From NCBI RefSeq assembly GCF_000003815.2, contig NC_049986.1, positions 9,789,244-9,853,243 of the forward strand: a stretch of 64,000 nt of DNA. Reading direction: 5' to 3'. The stretch comes from Branchiostoma floridae. Its lineage: Eukaryota > Chordata > Leptocardii > Amphioxiformes > Branchiostomatidae. Under the pieces are notes generated by a model. The model was not told the DNA's origin and made no database searches. It saw only the letters and a list, made by a program, of their open reading frames with translations. The position numbers and the translations under genes are program-made. The first letter of the stretch is position 1; each line of letters starts with the position of its first letter. Shown here one piece after another: positions 47,038 through 59,325 of this stretch.

Positions 47038-47267
47038 CTGGTCTTGTATCGACATGATGGGGGAGTTTCTGGTTGTGTTGAGATGGATAACGTTGTAACC
47101 GTTACGCTGACACAAGTCGTACGCTAGACCAACGAATGACGTACTCGCCGTCTTTGGCACTCTGTTGTATATGACGATTTGGTCGTTGGACTTGGCGAGA
47201 TCGTCGTCACTCCTCCTGAACTGGGGGACTTGGAGGGAATGTAGCTGCATTGTGGCCAGGACATGTT
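47038..47267 (-). CDS. HS2ST1: HS2ST exon with the 5'-phosphosulfate (PAPS) loop
   Basis: 230-nt internal exon, entering in phase 1 (two bases complete a split codon) and leaving in phase 0. The acceptor is a pyrimidine-rich run ending CCCCACACAG and the donor is CAG|GTAGGC. The first third encodes a poorly conserved stem (HVLATMQLHSLQ, then RRSDDDLAKS). The conserved domain starts at IVIYNRVPKTASTSF; its PKTAST is the PAPS 5'-phosphosulfate-binding loop with the key lysine. It continues through AYDLCQRNGYNVIHLNTT and ends MSIQDQ. The NTT sequon corresponds to a glycosylation site known in the vertebrate enzyme. An upstream ATG in the same open frame (near 47436) lies in the intron and is not a start. 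A tRNA-SINE sits about 150 bp upstream. Confidence 0.95.
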
Positions 47268-47419
47268 CTGTGTGGGGACACAAAAAGGTACAGGATTTTA
47301 ATAATTGATCATTAAAATAAAAACTAAGGCAAATACAACATTTACAAGCAAACACATGACATGATTGACATGTTAACTTTCCGTGATCTATTCTAACTAA
47401 ATACTGCCCTGATAATTGT

Positions 47420-47863
47420 GGGGCCGAGTAGCACACTGCACAGTGGTATTGTGTTCGCCTCGTGAACGAGAGGTCGCAGGATCGAATCCGCCTGCCGTGC
47501 TAGCGATCTTGTGCCCTTGGGAAAGGCACTTTACACGACTTTCCTCACTTTACTCAAGTGAAAATGAGTCGTCCCTCGGATAGGATGTTAAATGGAGGTC
47601 CCGTGTCTGGGGAGAGCCACACCCCGGCACGTTAAAGAACCCGCCACATGTGCGATGGTGCGGTGTAAGTGGTTCAAACCTACAGTACCTTGGCCGCACC
47701 TGGGGCAATTACTGTCGTATTGAGGTCACCTGAGTGGCGCCGAATGGCAGCTCGCTCCAGACCCTTGCGATTTAGCCCTGCCTATTGTAAGCTCCTCGCA
47801 ATTCAGCCCCTGGCTGCAAAGAGTGAGTAGTCGGCCAACCCAATAACCAATAACAATAATAAT
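47420..47863 (+). mobile_element. Full-length tRNA-derived SINE
   Basis: The head (47420-47500) resembles a tRNA: an A-box region TAGCACACTGCACAGTGG, an anticodon-like stem around GCCTCGTGAACGAGAGG, and a B-box GGATCGAATCC. The body contains CCCTTGGGAAAGGCACTTT, GTTAAAGAACCCGCCAC and GCCGAATGGCAGC. It ends in an AATAACAATAATAAT tail. ATAATT just before the head and TAATT after the tail hint at a short target duplication. It is antisense to HS2ST and about 150 bp upstream of the exon at 47038-47267. Confidence 0.82.
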
Positions 47864-49210
47864 TCTGAGTTAAGAACATTCATGTCCTATTGTTTATAGT
47901 GACCAGCCCCTTGAGCTCTGTCCTGCCACTTGCTACATAACACCACCAGGTGTCCGCTACACCAACAGTAACTATGGTGACAGCCATCTGGGTAAGGTCA
48001 TTGACCTTACATGTTTGAAACAAAACGATATGAAGTTTGCACTGAAGGATCTTTACAAAGCTAGAAGACAAGTCCACATAATTATGTGCAACAGATGAAA
48101 AACAAAAGCCCAGGCTCAAAACCAGAGAGTGTATTGACAAGAGCAGTAAAGCCACACTGTATCAAGTAAGTAATTTACCACAAGTCCTTTTGACTTTAAG
48201 AATTTTTTTTAGTTAAGTTACTGCTATTTTGTAATTTACTAGACTAAGTACTCAAGGAAGATAGATCTTATAATGCCAATCTGTCAAAATTTATAAGATT
48301 CTATACAACCAAATAATTCAGTGTTAACTTAAGCTTAAATAGTCATGGCAAAAATATTGCAGGACAATGTATACTCTCTGTCCTCTGGCAGTTTACATTG
48401 TTTGCCGAATGTAATCCAAAAGCATCATAAAGCACCTCTTTAATCAGAAAAATTACTGTTACTGTAGTTTCTTTTCTAAACAAGTTGCCTGGAGAGTTTC
48501 CTCATACAATAATGGCCATAAATATGCCTCAAATGGCAGCAATTGCCAAAAATGCGTCATTAGTGAACAAAATGCGCAATCTATCAGATATTAGAGACAC
48601 CTTTTTACCTTATCTGGGTAAGGCAGGCCTCAACCCTGGTGAGCAACAAGTATCGGGAAAGGGCAGCATCTTTTGTTGCCCTATTCAAGCATTGTTAATC
48701 GCACACTACGTTACAGAGAAGATGATCTGAGTCTGTTCAGTCACAAATGTTAACTATCAAATACGGCACTGTAGCCAATCCTTTACCAACACATGCACAG
48801 AATCTTCATCTATCATACTGTACATTTGTTAAGACTCCAGGAACTCCTGTGTTTGTCAATCGGATTACTCGCAGCTTCAAGATGTAATGCTCAAGTGTGA
48901 AGAAGTCTCAAGAGAGAAGATCAAGAAGGTTGAAGAAAGAGCCTTGTCACCATGATAAATGTGGACTCAGGCTATGGTGTACATGTAGGCGTGTCATAAT
49001 TGATAGGGTATTTGGCTCAGACCCTAGCATAGAATCTGTATCTATGTTATAACCACCGTTCGGCATAACACACCAGCTTCGCAGGCACGTGGCTGCAGCT
49101 GGTTATATTATACTGAACAACCCGTCACACCTAACTTTTGCACATCTACCTGCAAGTGTTCTGTAAAACTACCCAGAGAAGTCTGGGATTTGAGTTTCCT
49201 GACGTACATC

Positions 49211-49330
49211 CTGTTGATGTTATGCCCTTGGGAAAGGCACTTACATGCTTTCCTGATCACTTCAAACTCAAAATTTCAACCTCAAACTTTATTTCTCAAT
49301 CCACTTTGCAGTCCAGGGGCTGAATTGCAA
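49211..49330 (+). mobile_element. Short SINE body fragment
   Basis: Carries TATGCCCTTGGGAAAGGCAC followed by a degenerate body and CAGGGGCTGAATTGCAA, matching the ends of the SINE at 47420. Confidence 0.5.
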
Positions 49331-49669
49331 TTGATTTTTTCAACACTCGTCATAACCCTTGAATAATTCAAGATTAAAGCAGCATAAAAGTTAAAACAAT
49401 GTTGGAATGAAAGACATCTTATGTCGGTTTGTTTAGCTAAAAAAATTATTAATTGTAGAAAAGGCTTGACAAAGATTCTCCATTATAAAACAAATGCTTT
49501 ACAATTCATTCCTGTGAAAATGAGTACCAAGCTTAGGTTCTTTATTTTTCTTCTTCTTTTTTCAATCTTAATTTCATCCATATTCATTTACTGAGCATTA
49601 GACCAGAAGCACTTTTGCTTATGTACGTCTTTTGCTCGACTAATATAATAAGGGTTGGGCCTTCCCTGG

Positions 49670-49800
49670 GATATGACGTTAAATGGAGATCTGGTGTTTT
49701 ATTTGCGGGGTCACAATCAAAGAACCCACCACAGACATATTGGAAAAAGGAGGACTCCATCCCACTGTGAGTGGATCAAATAAATCTGTCCAAATACGTG
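49670..49800 (+). mobile_element. SINE body fragment
   Basis: GATATGACGTTAAATGGAG, GGTCACAATCAAAGAACCC and ATCCCACTGTGAGTGGATC parallel the middle of the SINE at 47420. Confidence 0.5.
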
Positions 49801-51609
49801 CCTTGTAATAAAAACCTGGTGTGTGCTGAGACGCAGTTTACTGGGTATACACTAAAACATTAACAAAAAACTTCATTTTGTTTTTTTTCAAAACACTGGG
49901 AAGAGGGTTGCTGTAAAATATGCCCATAGGAGCACATCCTGCAAGAAATGAAATATTCAGATTGTATGATGACCACTACGGTCAGTATACTGACCATGCG
50001 CCTGCCAAGCTGCAGGTGGCCAAAGTATTACCCTGTGACTTGTCTGACCATACTTTTACTTTGAAATTCATAAATGCACTATATTTGCAGCAAATATTCT
50101 AAAAAACCTACTTTCTCCTTTCCCACTAAATAGGTAACCTTGCTCTCTTGCATTGCCCTCATAGTCACACTTTTTTTTTTCTTGGAAAAAGATTGATAAT
50201 AATTTTCCTTAATAATCATTAACATCCACAGACTAGGAGAAATAATCAATGAAAACAGAAGTGCTTGAACTCTTTTTCAATTGAAGTTCTGGCAGTGTTG
50301 GCCTCACACCATCCATAAGACTGTGGGATGCTTTCCTGTGCACTGCCTGAAGAAATGTAGTCCATCATTCGCACTCAGCTTGTCAAGTAAATGCGATGTG
50401 AAAATGCTGCCGCGATAAACGTCCGCGGGAGACCATCTCACTATCCGATTCCTAACCAGAGACACTGTCGTAAAATAAATCAGCTCTAAATTTACTCGAG
50501 GCTTATTGCGGCTTTCAGAAACTCTGCAAAACGTGTGATACAGACTGTAAATATGCCGCTGTGCGGCGGTAAAATACCTGACGATTGATAAAAATGGAAG
50601 CGGCTAAGGGAATGGAAGTATAAGTACTGAAAATCCATTGTTTCTTATCCGTAGGTCGTGAAAGGTGGTGTTGAACACTGTCATATGGATAAACATAGCG
50701 CTTATTTGAGACGGCATACGCTTCGATATCCATAGGTGGCAATCTATCATTTATGATGTCTAAACTCACAGTGCAATGCCTTTTCCAGTATATGTTATAA
50801 GATAATAATAAACTTACAGTCATATTTGTATTTCATGCAGTTCAGAGCAAAATTGCAAAGAAAATTTCAGGTTATTGTAACTGTACAAATGTATACAGTG
50901 TACATGTACACTTAATACATTTCTACATCTGTATCTGTATAGTAGACCTTCAATTTCACAAACAATCAAAGAAATCTAGCGACTCATATTTGAATCCCCA
51001 TTACTGATTTCTAAAACACATCCATTCATCAAGATGTTGTGTTGGGACTACTTTCAACAGTTGGGAGTTTTGAAAATCAGAAAAATTAGACAATTTTTTC
51101 ATTTTCAAGTATTCTCTGCTCTCATATGTCTTGTTTCTGTTTGATGAATCAAACAACAGGAACACTGTCTTTACGTCAGTTAGTCTAGTGGCATAGCTGG
51201 AAAAATTAGGCAAACTTTGCAGGTTTGTCTGATGCATGATCTAAGCAAATTTAGATGTATGGAGCTATAGCTATAGGCATCTGAATTTCTGCCCAGGAGC
51301 ACTTTGGTAGCATTTTAAAGTTACATCCCCCGGACATGGAATATTAATTTTGGTCATTTTCTTATTAGGAAGGGGCAGTGTTGCGAGCCAAACATTGCCT
51401 TTTTTCTTTAATATTTACCGGCTGGATAGAGCTACTCACCACAACCATCCAAATATTGCATTTTTTTCAATATTCAGCTTTAATAGAAGTTACGAGTCCT
51501 GAAAAGAATACTTTGGGGGTACTTTTCTGAAAAGAAATATATCATTTACTTTCTGAAATCTTATACATACATGTATAGACCGTTAATGACAGTTTGCTAC
51601 TGGTAAATT

Positions 51610-51880
51610 CATGAGACACTGTCCCCGAGCAGTCACAAGAGTCGGGAAGTCTGCATCACAACCACCCGAGGTGAGACGTAAAAAGACGGGGCGCGCCCCT
51701 TTCCTGTAAAGATTCCCTGTCGTTCCACGGGGAATTTCACATCCTTGCCGCGACTACAATCTGTCACGAGTGATCGTCCCACCGTGTACAAAGAATTCCT
51801 CGCGGGCGCTAGACTCCCGCGGTATGGAAAATCCATTCCTGGCACTTTCTGTAGGGGAAAATCTGACTACTACGGTGGGC
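51610..51880. promoter_or_regulatory. Candidate regulatory patch, CpG-dense
   Basis: Includes GGGGCGCGCCCCTTTCC and CTCGCGGGCGCTAGACTCC in otherwise AT-rich intron. No gene or repeat is recognised. Confidence 0.22.
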
Positions 51881-52000
51881 AGAGTGCTAACAGCATTTGG
51901 AGCAGCTCCAACACAGTAGGTGTCAGGTGTAGTTTAGAAGAACTTTTCCAATCCCTTCTTGACAATTGGCAGCCAAGAAGATAAGAAGATGAGCTACTTA

Positions 52001-52224
52001 ACGAGTGAAAGTTTATCTTTATCTGATCGAGGTGTAACCTATTTTTTTTTGTTTTTAAAAGTCTTAGGCTTCTAGGGATATCAAGTTGATAGGCGGTGGT
52101 TTCAAAATGCAATATTTTGAAAATATTGCGTTTAGATATAACAACGAATAAAGGTTACTCCAATATTTGAAAATATTGCAGTTTGATATAACAACAGATA
52201 TACATCATATAGGTGAACTAGCAT
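52001..52224. mobile_element. TA-MITE copy
   Basis: The right end ATAGGTGAACTAGCAT is followed by TA and the left end follows TA at 51999-52000. The core has GATAGGCGGTGGTTTCAAAA followed by a duplicated ATATTTTGAAAATATTGC block. Confidence 0.6.
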
Positions 52225-52329
52225 TACATTACTAGAATTATTGTAAGGGCACATAAAGTAGAGTTGATATGGCACATGCACATGTAGATATGTTGTATTG
52301 ATGGCCTAGATATTCTCAGCTAGATGTTG

Positions 52330-52530
52330 CATCACCTGGGAAAGGTACACGACTTTCCTCACTCCACCCAGATGTAGATGGATAAATGAGTAAGCTTGGA
52401 GGGTAACAGGCGGTGGAATGTGAGGGATGGACTCCGCCTTCCAATACTGTGCCCTTAGACACATTCTACTAACCCACTGTCCCTACAGCGTCATGAAGGC
52501 TACCTGACCTGTACCTTTATTGGGTGGTTA
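52330..52530 (+). mobile_element. SINE body fragment
   Basis: Contains ACCTGGGAAAGGTACACGAC, TTTCCTCACTCCACCCAG, GGCGGTGGAATGTGAGGGAT and CTCCGCCTTCCAATACTGTG; the tRNA head is absent. Confidence 0.6.
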
Positions 52531-52632
52531 CAAAATAGTAAGTTCAAGGCTCTTGTTTGGTTAGGAGCAAATTTTCAGTGTCCCAATTGGAAATGCATAA
52601 TTTTATGCATAATGCTAGTTCAACCAAAAAGA

Positions 52633-52990
52633 GCTCTGTCCTTGGTGCTGACTGTGTCATCCACTAGAGTTGCTACAACTGTATACATGCTGGTCATTGC
52701 TGACGCTATCTATATCCATTGTTTTAAAAATAAGACATAATAGAGATAAGTCAGATAACCGTTATCAAGTCGATGGCTGGTGGTTTCAAATTACAATATA
52801 TTGAAAATATTGCAGCTTGAAACCACCGTCCGTCTACTTGATATGTCTAACAGTTATCTTTTTAGTGTCTTAAAAACAACAGATATAGGTTTAACCCAAC
52901 AGATAAAGGTGAACTAGCATTAGCAATGACCAGCATGACACTAAAGTTGTAGCAACTCTAGTGGATGGCACAGTCAGCACCAAGGGCGGG
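52633..52990. repeat. Long palindrome with a TA-MITE in its loop
   Basis: Outer arms 52633-52701 and 52921-52990 are inverted copies: the left contains CCTTGGTGCTGACTGTG and TAGAGTTGCTACAACT, the right their complements, each ending next to CATGCTGGTCATTGC. The loop (about 52702-52920) is a MITE of the GTTCACCTTTATCC family with its own palindrome (GGTGGTTTCAAATT with GCTTGAAACCACCGTCC) and right end GATAAAGGTGAACTAGCAT. The MITE's left terminus is damaged. A GCTAGTTCAACC match at 52614 makes the exact left border uncertain. Confidence 0.65.
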
Positions 52991-53726
52991 GCTGCTTTTC
53001 TGGTGCTTGGTGCTTGCTATCAAGTGATGGATAATGGATAAATTGTTTTAGAACTGTCAAAAATCAAACTAAACTGAGTGTAAGAAACATTCTCAAGTTG
53101 TTTCTTTGAAACGTACCCCCAGAAAAAAGGAAGGTACAGTAGACGAAATAAAGTAAAGTATCAAAATGCACATCTAAACAAATGACTGGTATTGTATGTA
53201 CCTTCTTGATCAAAACATTGCATATACTACTCACATAATACATTTTGCATCTCCTACGGATGTAAATACAGGCCTTTGTGTAACAGATAAAGATTGATGA
53301 CATCTCACAATGCTTCGACCGATTTCTACCAAACTTTATTATATTTTCCACCTCTTTGGCTAAGCAGCATCCTCGATATATTTGACAGGTGCTATGTCTA
53401 GATATCAGAAGATACGATGCAAGGATCTAGCTTTATTGCCACCTGAATAACCCAAGGCAAATGCATAGACAAACAAAGCTGTTTTTTAAGTCCTTCTGGT
53501 AGGCAACCCTGACAGTTCATTATTCATCCGTAGTTAGTCAGGGAGAATTCCGTTAGCGGCTTGCTTGTGCAAACTGATTTGAAGCTGGATGGAGAAATAC
53601 AATTGATATCAAGAATGTTTTGAAGCAACTTGAGTCATCTTTGGTTGATTTACATAATCAAATACCTCCTGTTCCAGTAAACAACCTGTGTCATAGCAGG
53701 ATCTATCTACCAATCGAGGGAGACAG

Positions 53727-53760
53727 AGAGAGATGAAAGAGAGAGAGAGAGAGAGAGAGA
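53727..53760. repeat. GA microsatellite
   Basis: GA dinucleotide tract with one ATGAAA interruption. Confidence 0.95.
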
Positions 53761-54811
53761 TTTGAGACTGTGTTACAGAAATATCAACCTTATTTTCCAT
53801 ACTTTTTCAATAATTAAAACTGAAAAAAGTATATGACAACATAATTTTGCTAGATCGTATCTGTGTTTAAAAATATCTATTTTTCTAAAACATATATAAT
53901 ACTCTTTAAAACAACACCCTATTTTATGATCATACTTTTGAGATAAACAGCTGACTATACTTAAACTTAAAGAATGTCCAAAAAGAAAGTACCCCAAAAT
54001 CTGTTAGAAATTACTATAATTTAATTACAAACTATATGTTTCCATTGTTCCCTGATGATTAGCATTGTGTAATACATGTATAAACTTATCGTTTTAAAGC
54101 TTATTTATTGCCCTTAAAAACACTGCCTTTGAAAAATGCAGCTGTTGAAGATAAAATGACTTTTTCAATAACTTCTGTATGTGATTTATATTCATGGCTA
54201 TTGCCGACAGATATACAATGTATCAGATATCCACCCCTTTGGACTTATAACATTGACGGACAAGAAAACTGCCATTTCAAGTATGACTGCTAGTCCGGTG
54301 GAGGCAAAAGGACGGTCTTGAGGAGTGTTTGAAAAGTCCCAATCTTAAGACCTTAAGGCAACAATAAGAGGAAGAAAGGAGACTACTACATACTATAGGA
54401 CTTTCCCGGCCAAAATGACATGCATATCCATCATTCTACACGCATGTACTATGTACTAATAATGGTGTATTAAGATAACTTTTTAACTTTAAGATAACTT
54501 TAAGAGTTTTTTTTTATATTCGTTCTCTCTGGTGAAGATTGCAAATTGCACCACAGTGACTGTATATTCATGTATAATATAAGCATTATCTCGACACAGA
54601 TTTGTCCTTTTTGGTAGTAGTGATTGCCAGTTTCCACACAAATTGCTTGGGCTTTAAAATCATTGCTATCTTTGATTTTAGCTCCACTTGCCAGTATATG
54701 TATGCCTGGCCAAAGTAGACATTCTTAACTCGCGACAAAATCAACAGCCAAATTGTTGAGGTATACGTTTAGGTCTGACCATTACCTCTAAGTCTTTTAT
54801 TATACCTAGAC

Positions 54812-55244
54812 TAGGGCTGGGTATCGGTACAACGTACTGGTACAAAACCGGTTTATCTTATTGGACCGGTCCAGAAAAACCGGACCTGAAAAAATTAGGT
54901 GGACCGGATGTTCGACCGATTAGAAAATTAACAGATTATTTTATCAGGCATTCACACGTTTTGGCGCTTGCAGGTGGAAGAAAATAACAAGAGTGAAGTA
55001 GTGTAGAGTTTATAGTAATTTCTACCAAGTTTTAAAGCCAATTGTACAGGTGAAGTTAGCATTGTAGGATTTTAAAACGCCAGTGTAAGTCTAATACTCC
55101 ACCAAACAGATTTCTTTGTAGTGAAATGGACCAGTGGTACGAGTCATACTGCATCAGGTCCAGGTTCAGGTCCGGACCTGGACCTGATCCTTTGGACCTG
55201 AACCGGACCTGGACCTGAATTTTCTGTACCGGTACCCAGCCCTA
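54812..55244 (-). mobile_element. hAT-like MITE, opposite orientation, perfect 8-bp target duplication
   Basis: 433 bp, the same family as 15785-16206 but inverted, matching along its whole length (for example TTTTGGCGCTTGCAGGTGG and its complement). The flanks are ACCTAGAC at both ends (54804-54811 and 55245-55252). Both copies are close to full length, which makes the family consensus easy to define. Confidence 0.88.
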
Positions 55245-56499
55245 ACCTAGACTGTGATAACCTAGATCCATTGCTTTGAAAAAATGGGGTATTTGGGGCT
55301 ATCAAGTTGACAAACCGACAGGTACATGTAGTACCTAATGCTACATTTAAGTTAAGTTATACCCGGTTCATATTTACGTGTGATATCAGTGTTCCGACTG
55401 GCCTGTATTTTACAGTACAGCCCGGGGCTCCGTGGTTCGATTCAAATGATTCAAACTGGCTTGAATGCGCTGCTGTCAAAAATACAAACAACTGTTTCAT
55501 TCCATCTGTTTCACTACTCCAGTTCTTTTGTTCGAATTGACAAAGTTGTTGGCGCAATGTGCAGTTTTCTCAGGTTGGCATGATATACAAGAATAAAATA
55601 CAACACAGGGTTTTGTGTATCACCCTTGGTTCCGGCCCTCCTTCGGGCGATCCTACCCACGGTTAAGCCGTACCTCGGGCGTTACAGAATACACCGTGTT
55701 GAATTCTATATGGTAGCCCTCATTGTAAATGCATGCCAAAGGCCCTCACTAGGATCTGTATGCCAATCGATCCCCTATCCAATCCACCAGCCAAAATTAC
55801 CCTTTTAAGATCCTATCTCCAATCATCTGTCAGATTCCGACCTAAATCCCTCCTAATCATCTGGCAGGAAAAGTTCTGTCCTCTCTGTTTTAGCTAAAGG
55901 GATGATTAAGTTGGATGGAGATGCGGACTGGCATGCCTGTCGTGTGTTAGTAGCCCTGGAGATTATTCCCAATGATATACCAAATTCCAAACAATCTCTC
56001 TTTATGTCAATCATTGGTCTAATATGGCAATACATTATTCTGTCCATGTTTAACGGAAAAATTGCATCACAGGCAACATAGAACTTGTAATAATCATCTC
56101 TATGAAAAGAAAACTTGTAATAGAAATATTAAATGACATATACAAAATATCTCTTCAATCTAAACAACTCTTTTATCAGTAAACACCAAATTTCAATTTG
56201 TGGTCATTGGTGCAAATTAATAAAAGGCTATTTTCAACTACTATGCCTCAATTTTTTTAGATATGCACCTCATTCCTAGGCAAGGACACAAACTTATTGA
56301 TCACCCGTTGAACAAAATTGTCCTTTGTTTGAACTCCGGCGATTTTTTTCATACATCCCATCATATATGTACAGTATTTTGACTGCCGATACTTTAATTA
56401 CTCATAACTTAAGATAAAATATACACTATAAATGGCCCTAACAGAAACAGATCCCCATAGCTATAATGATACCCATATCCACCTTTCCGTAACAAATCC

Positions 56500-56790
56500 G
56501 GAATAATCTGTTCAATTGTCGATGACACCCAACGTCAGTACGGCTCAAAATCAGCCTGCCCAAAGTTTGACAAGGGAACGAATGATTGCCAATGCCCCGT
56601 ATAAATCATACGCACCACGCGCCGCGTCGTGCTGTTTTTCAGAATTGCTTTAATTCGGCGTCATGCGAGAAGGCAATCTCATCACCGCGGGACAAATTGG
56701 TTTTATTGCCGTGCACATCGCGGATTTGTGGGCACGATTCTGCGATCCGACGTGCACGCAGAAGTTGTGGCTGAATTTAATTTCCAGTGC
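56500..56790. promoter_or_regulatory. Candidate regulatory patch, CpG-dense
   Basis: Contains ACCACGCGCCGCGTCGTGC and many CpGs in an AT-rich intron, with no repeat signature. Composition is the only evidence. Confidence 0.22.
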
Positions 56791-58089
56791 AGATTTCATA
56801 TTCAATTTCTCTCAGGATCAGTTTATCAACTTTATGGAAAGGGTAACGCAGTTCACTCAGCGTTTATGTATCTGTGGCTCATTTTATACTCAATCCCTCG
56901 TCTTTATGTTATCTGTACAAGTTCTTTATGCGAGTTCTTCAGGAATAAGAATCGAGCAATTTAAGTCATTGAAGTTAAAGCAGCATTTGCAATCCTTGAC
57001 CTCATAAGTTATCATATGATATTGACTTCATTGAAACTGTGTGCATGCATACATAAATACAATCAAGCACATGTGCTGTCAAAACACTAGTATCTTGTAT
57101 ATCTTTATCAACCATTTATTTTATATATAATCGTAGTTGCCCTTACTATTGCATACAATCATAAAAAGATGGATACAAGTTTTGTATTATGTCATAGTTA
57201 CACACAAAAATCAAAACTAATCATACATTGCATGTCAACAATAAACCTTTTATTACCTTTTCAAATTGAGATTTCTGAAAAGCTCATAAGTATCCAATTA
57301 CATATGGTATTACTGTGTAATATCCAAGAAAATTACCAATCATACATCACAAATGAATCCATATAATGTGTATATGCCTTATAGATTGCCTGAAAGTAAA
57401 GCTTCAGCTTTTATTAGAAACGGAAATTCGTATAATACTTTAGGTTTCACTTGATACTTTAATAGATACAGTAGTAAACATACCACATGTATCCTTTTAA
57501 TCTTTCAAGAACTCTGAATTTTCACAAACTTATAGGAAAACAAATGATGCAATTATAACAATGCCAACTAAATAAAAAGTATACCAGGAATACTTGAAAT
57601 CTTTTATTCTCTTTGAATGCCATGGTATAGTATCTTCATCTGGAATTTTTCACAAGAATTTCAGTGACTTGCCAAAGAACAACAGTGATATAACTAAGGA
57701 ATAGATAATTTGCATTTCCTTCAATACAACTTGCAAGATAACGGACAACAATGTACCTCAAAAATTCTGAAGCCATCATTGAAAAAGACAGCAATATTTC
57801 AGAAAGATTTTAAAGTCACACAGTAAATTTTTCACTCCCTCAAGACAGTAAAAATCTACTGCCAGTTAGTACATACTGCACAGCTCAAACTCTAACATAA
57901 ACTATAAGATAAAGTATGATTCAAAGCAAGATAACAACATTGGTGCCCAAAAAATCTCCTGTTCTGGCCAATAAAAAGTTGTGTGCATCCAAAAAGTAAC
58001 ATATGACAAGTTTGTTGCCACTCCTATTTCAACCAGGCTAATAGATTATACATACAGAACCATCATTAAAGGTTACGGAAGTAGCTTCA

Positions 58090-58420
58090 GTCATAAATTT
58101 CCTCCAAAATGGCCGCAATCCACAACAACTCCTAATGGAATTTTTTTTTCCTTTACGATGTGATTGAGGCTGCGGTATTAGCGGAGAAAGGTCTCGCAAT
58201 CTGGGACGAATTATACAAATTTAGCTCGGGGAGATGGAGTAATGTACGCCAACAACGCTTCTATCTGGATGCTAATTTGTCGCGCGTGAGGCATTCGGGG
58301 GGTAACGTTATTACCAAGCAAGCTTTCCGCGTTATCTGCCGCGTCGAACTTTGCTTATAAATCTCGTTACTAAAGCGGGGTAATCGAGAGGCCGTCGACA
58401 ATTGTAGCCATTTGCCAGAA
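58090..58420. promoter_or_regulatory. Candidate regulatory patch, CpG-dense
   Basis: Single-copy segment with AAAATGGCCGCAATCC, GCGCGTGAGGCATTCG and CCGCGTCGAACTTTGC. No exon borders or recognised peptide. Confidence 0.22.
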
Positions 58421-59084
58421 TACAAATTGACAACTAATGCACAGGGTACTAGTAGGAGCCCTTACCAAGTGAAAGTAGCACTTTCTAATTACATGTACAA
58501 GTGAAAGATGCATTTGGAAACAGACCTACATGTATTCTCAAAACAGAGTAGTATTTTACCACAACTTACATAAATGAGAGTGATACAGCAAGGGTGATAC
58601 TAGTAGAACAGAGAGGGGGGATTTTACAAATGGAAAACATAACTCAGTTACAGAAATAAAACTCTGTAGCCCTTTATATTACTGCATGCTCAATGAAAAT
58701 AAGGGTTTTTCTCTCTTGTTGCACACTCATATAGCAAACTGTACACATGAACATAGTCTATGTCTATCCCATATTCAATTATTCAATGTACACTACAGTC
58801 AAACCTGTACAAGAGACCATCACTACATAAGGACCACATGGCCCTTGTGAAACTCTTTTTGGCAGTCTCTCAGATAATTTTCCCATTGACACAAGCACCT
58901 GAATCTATAGTGACCAACTCAACATGATTTAGTTGGCTTCTCAGGTCATTTTACAGTATGGATTTATTTACATACACAACACACTACACATGAACAGAAT
59001 AAAAAAGAAATATAGGTCTTTTGTATATACTACATGTATTACTGAAAGACACACTTGGTAATTATTGGTAACCCCGTCCTTGGT

Positions 59085-59195
59085 GCTGAATGTGTCATCA
59101 GCGAGGAGGAAAAAGGCTCTAAGACCTCAAAATGTGTATTACATTGTACATGATAAGTCTGTCCTTGGTGCTGAATGTGCCATCAGCTAGCCTAG
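59085..59195 (+). repeat. Short direct duplication around CCTTGGTGCTGAATGTG
   Basis: GTCCTTGGTGCTGAATGTG followed by CATCAGC occurs near 59087 and again near 59160, about 73 bp apart. Confidence 0.7.
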
Positions 59196-59279
59196 ATAAG
59201 GGTCCAATTTTTTGTCTGAAAAAATCTGAGAAGCAACAAATAAATTTGGTGTGGCCTTACTAGACTGACTGACAGTAGT

Positions 59280-59280
<1 letters not shown>

Positions 59281-59325
<45 letters not shown>
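59281..59325. repeat. TAG microsatellite
   Basis: Fifteen uninterrupted TAG units. Confidence 0.98.

Larger units (their letters stand above)
2332..47267 (-). other. HS2ST1: HS2ST gene, central part (four exons, three complete introns)
   Basis: This is the span of the only protein gene I can support. The four exons follow one another on the minus strand, each bounded by AG and GT, and their phases fit without forcing: 230 nt, 86 nt, 139 nt and 98 nt, giving about 184 codons with no internal stop. The product matches heparan sulfate 2-O-sulfotransferase, a type II Golgi membrane enzyme of about 356 residues in vertebrates, over roughly residues 41 to 227. It is not the paralogue UST, because the 5' loop reads PKTAST rather than the UST form and the YYYF...GDD segment is of HS2ST type. 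The membrane-anchor exon and the C-terminal exons were searched for by eye on the minus strand (47.3-64 kb and 1-2.3 kb) and not found. Confidence 0.93.

Noticed and set aside
13637-47267. Assignment to the paralogue uronyl 2-O-sulfotransferase (UST)
   Set aside because: PKTASTSF, the GHLSYLEF context and YYYF..WGDD match HS2ST, not UST.
47268-47436. In-frame ATG upstream as the start of HS2ST
   Set aside because: A good splice acceptor lies at 47268-47270, and the extra residues do not resemble the known membrane-anchor region.
47420-47500. A possible tRNA gene
   Set aside because: The acceptor stem does not pair properly and the sequence continues into a SINE body with a tail; it is a SINE head.
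56586-57007. Overlapping frames of 62, 111 and 114 codons
   Set aside because: Three overlapping frames in one CpG-dense patch with no domain; treated as possible regulatory DNA.
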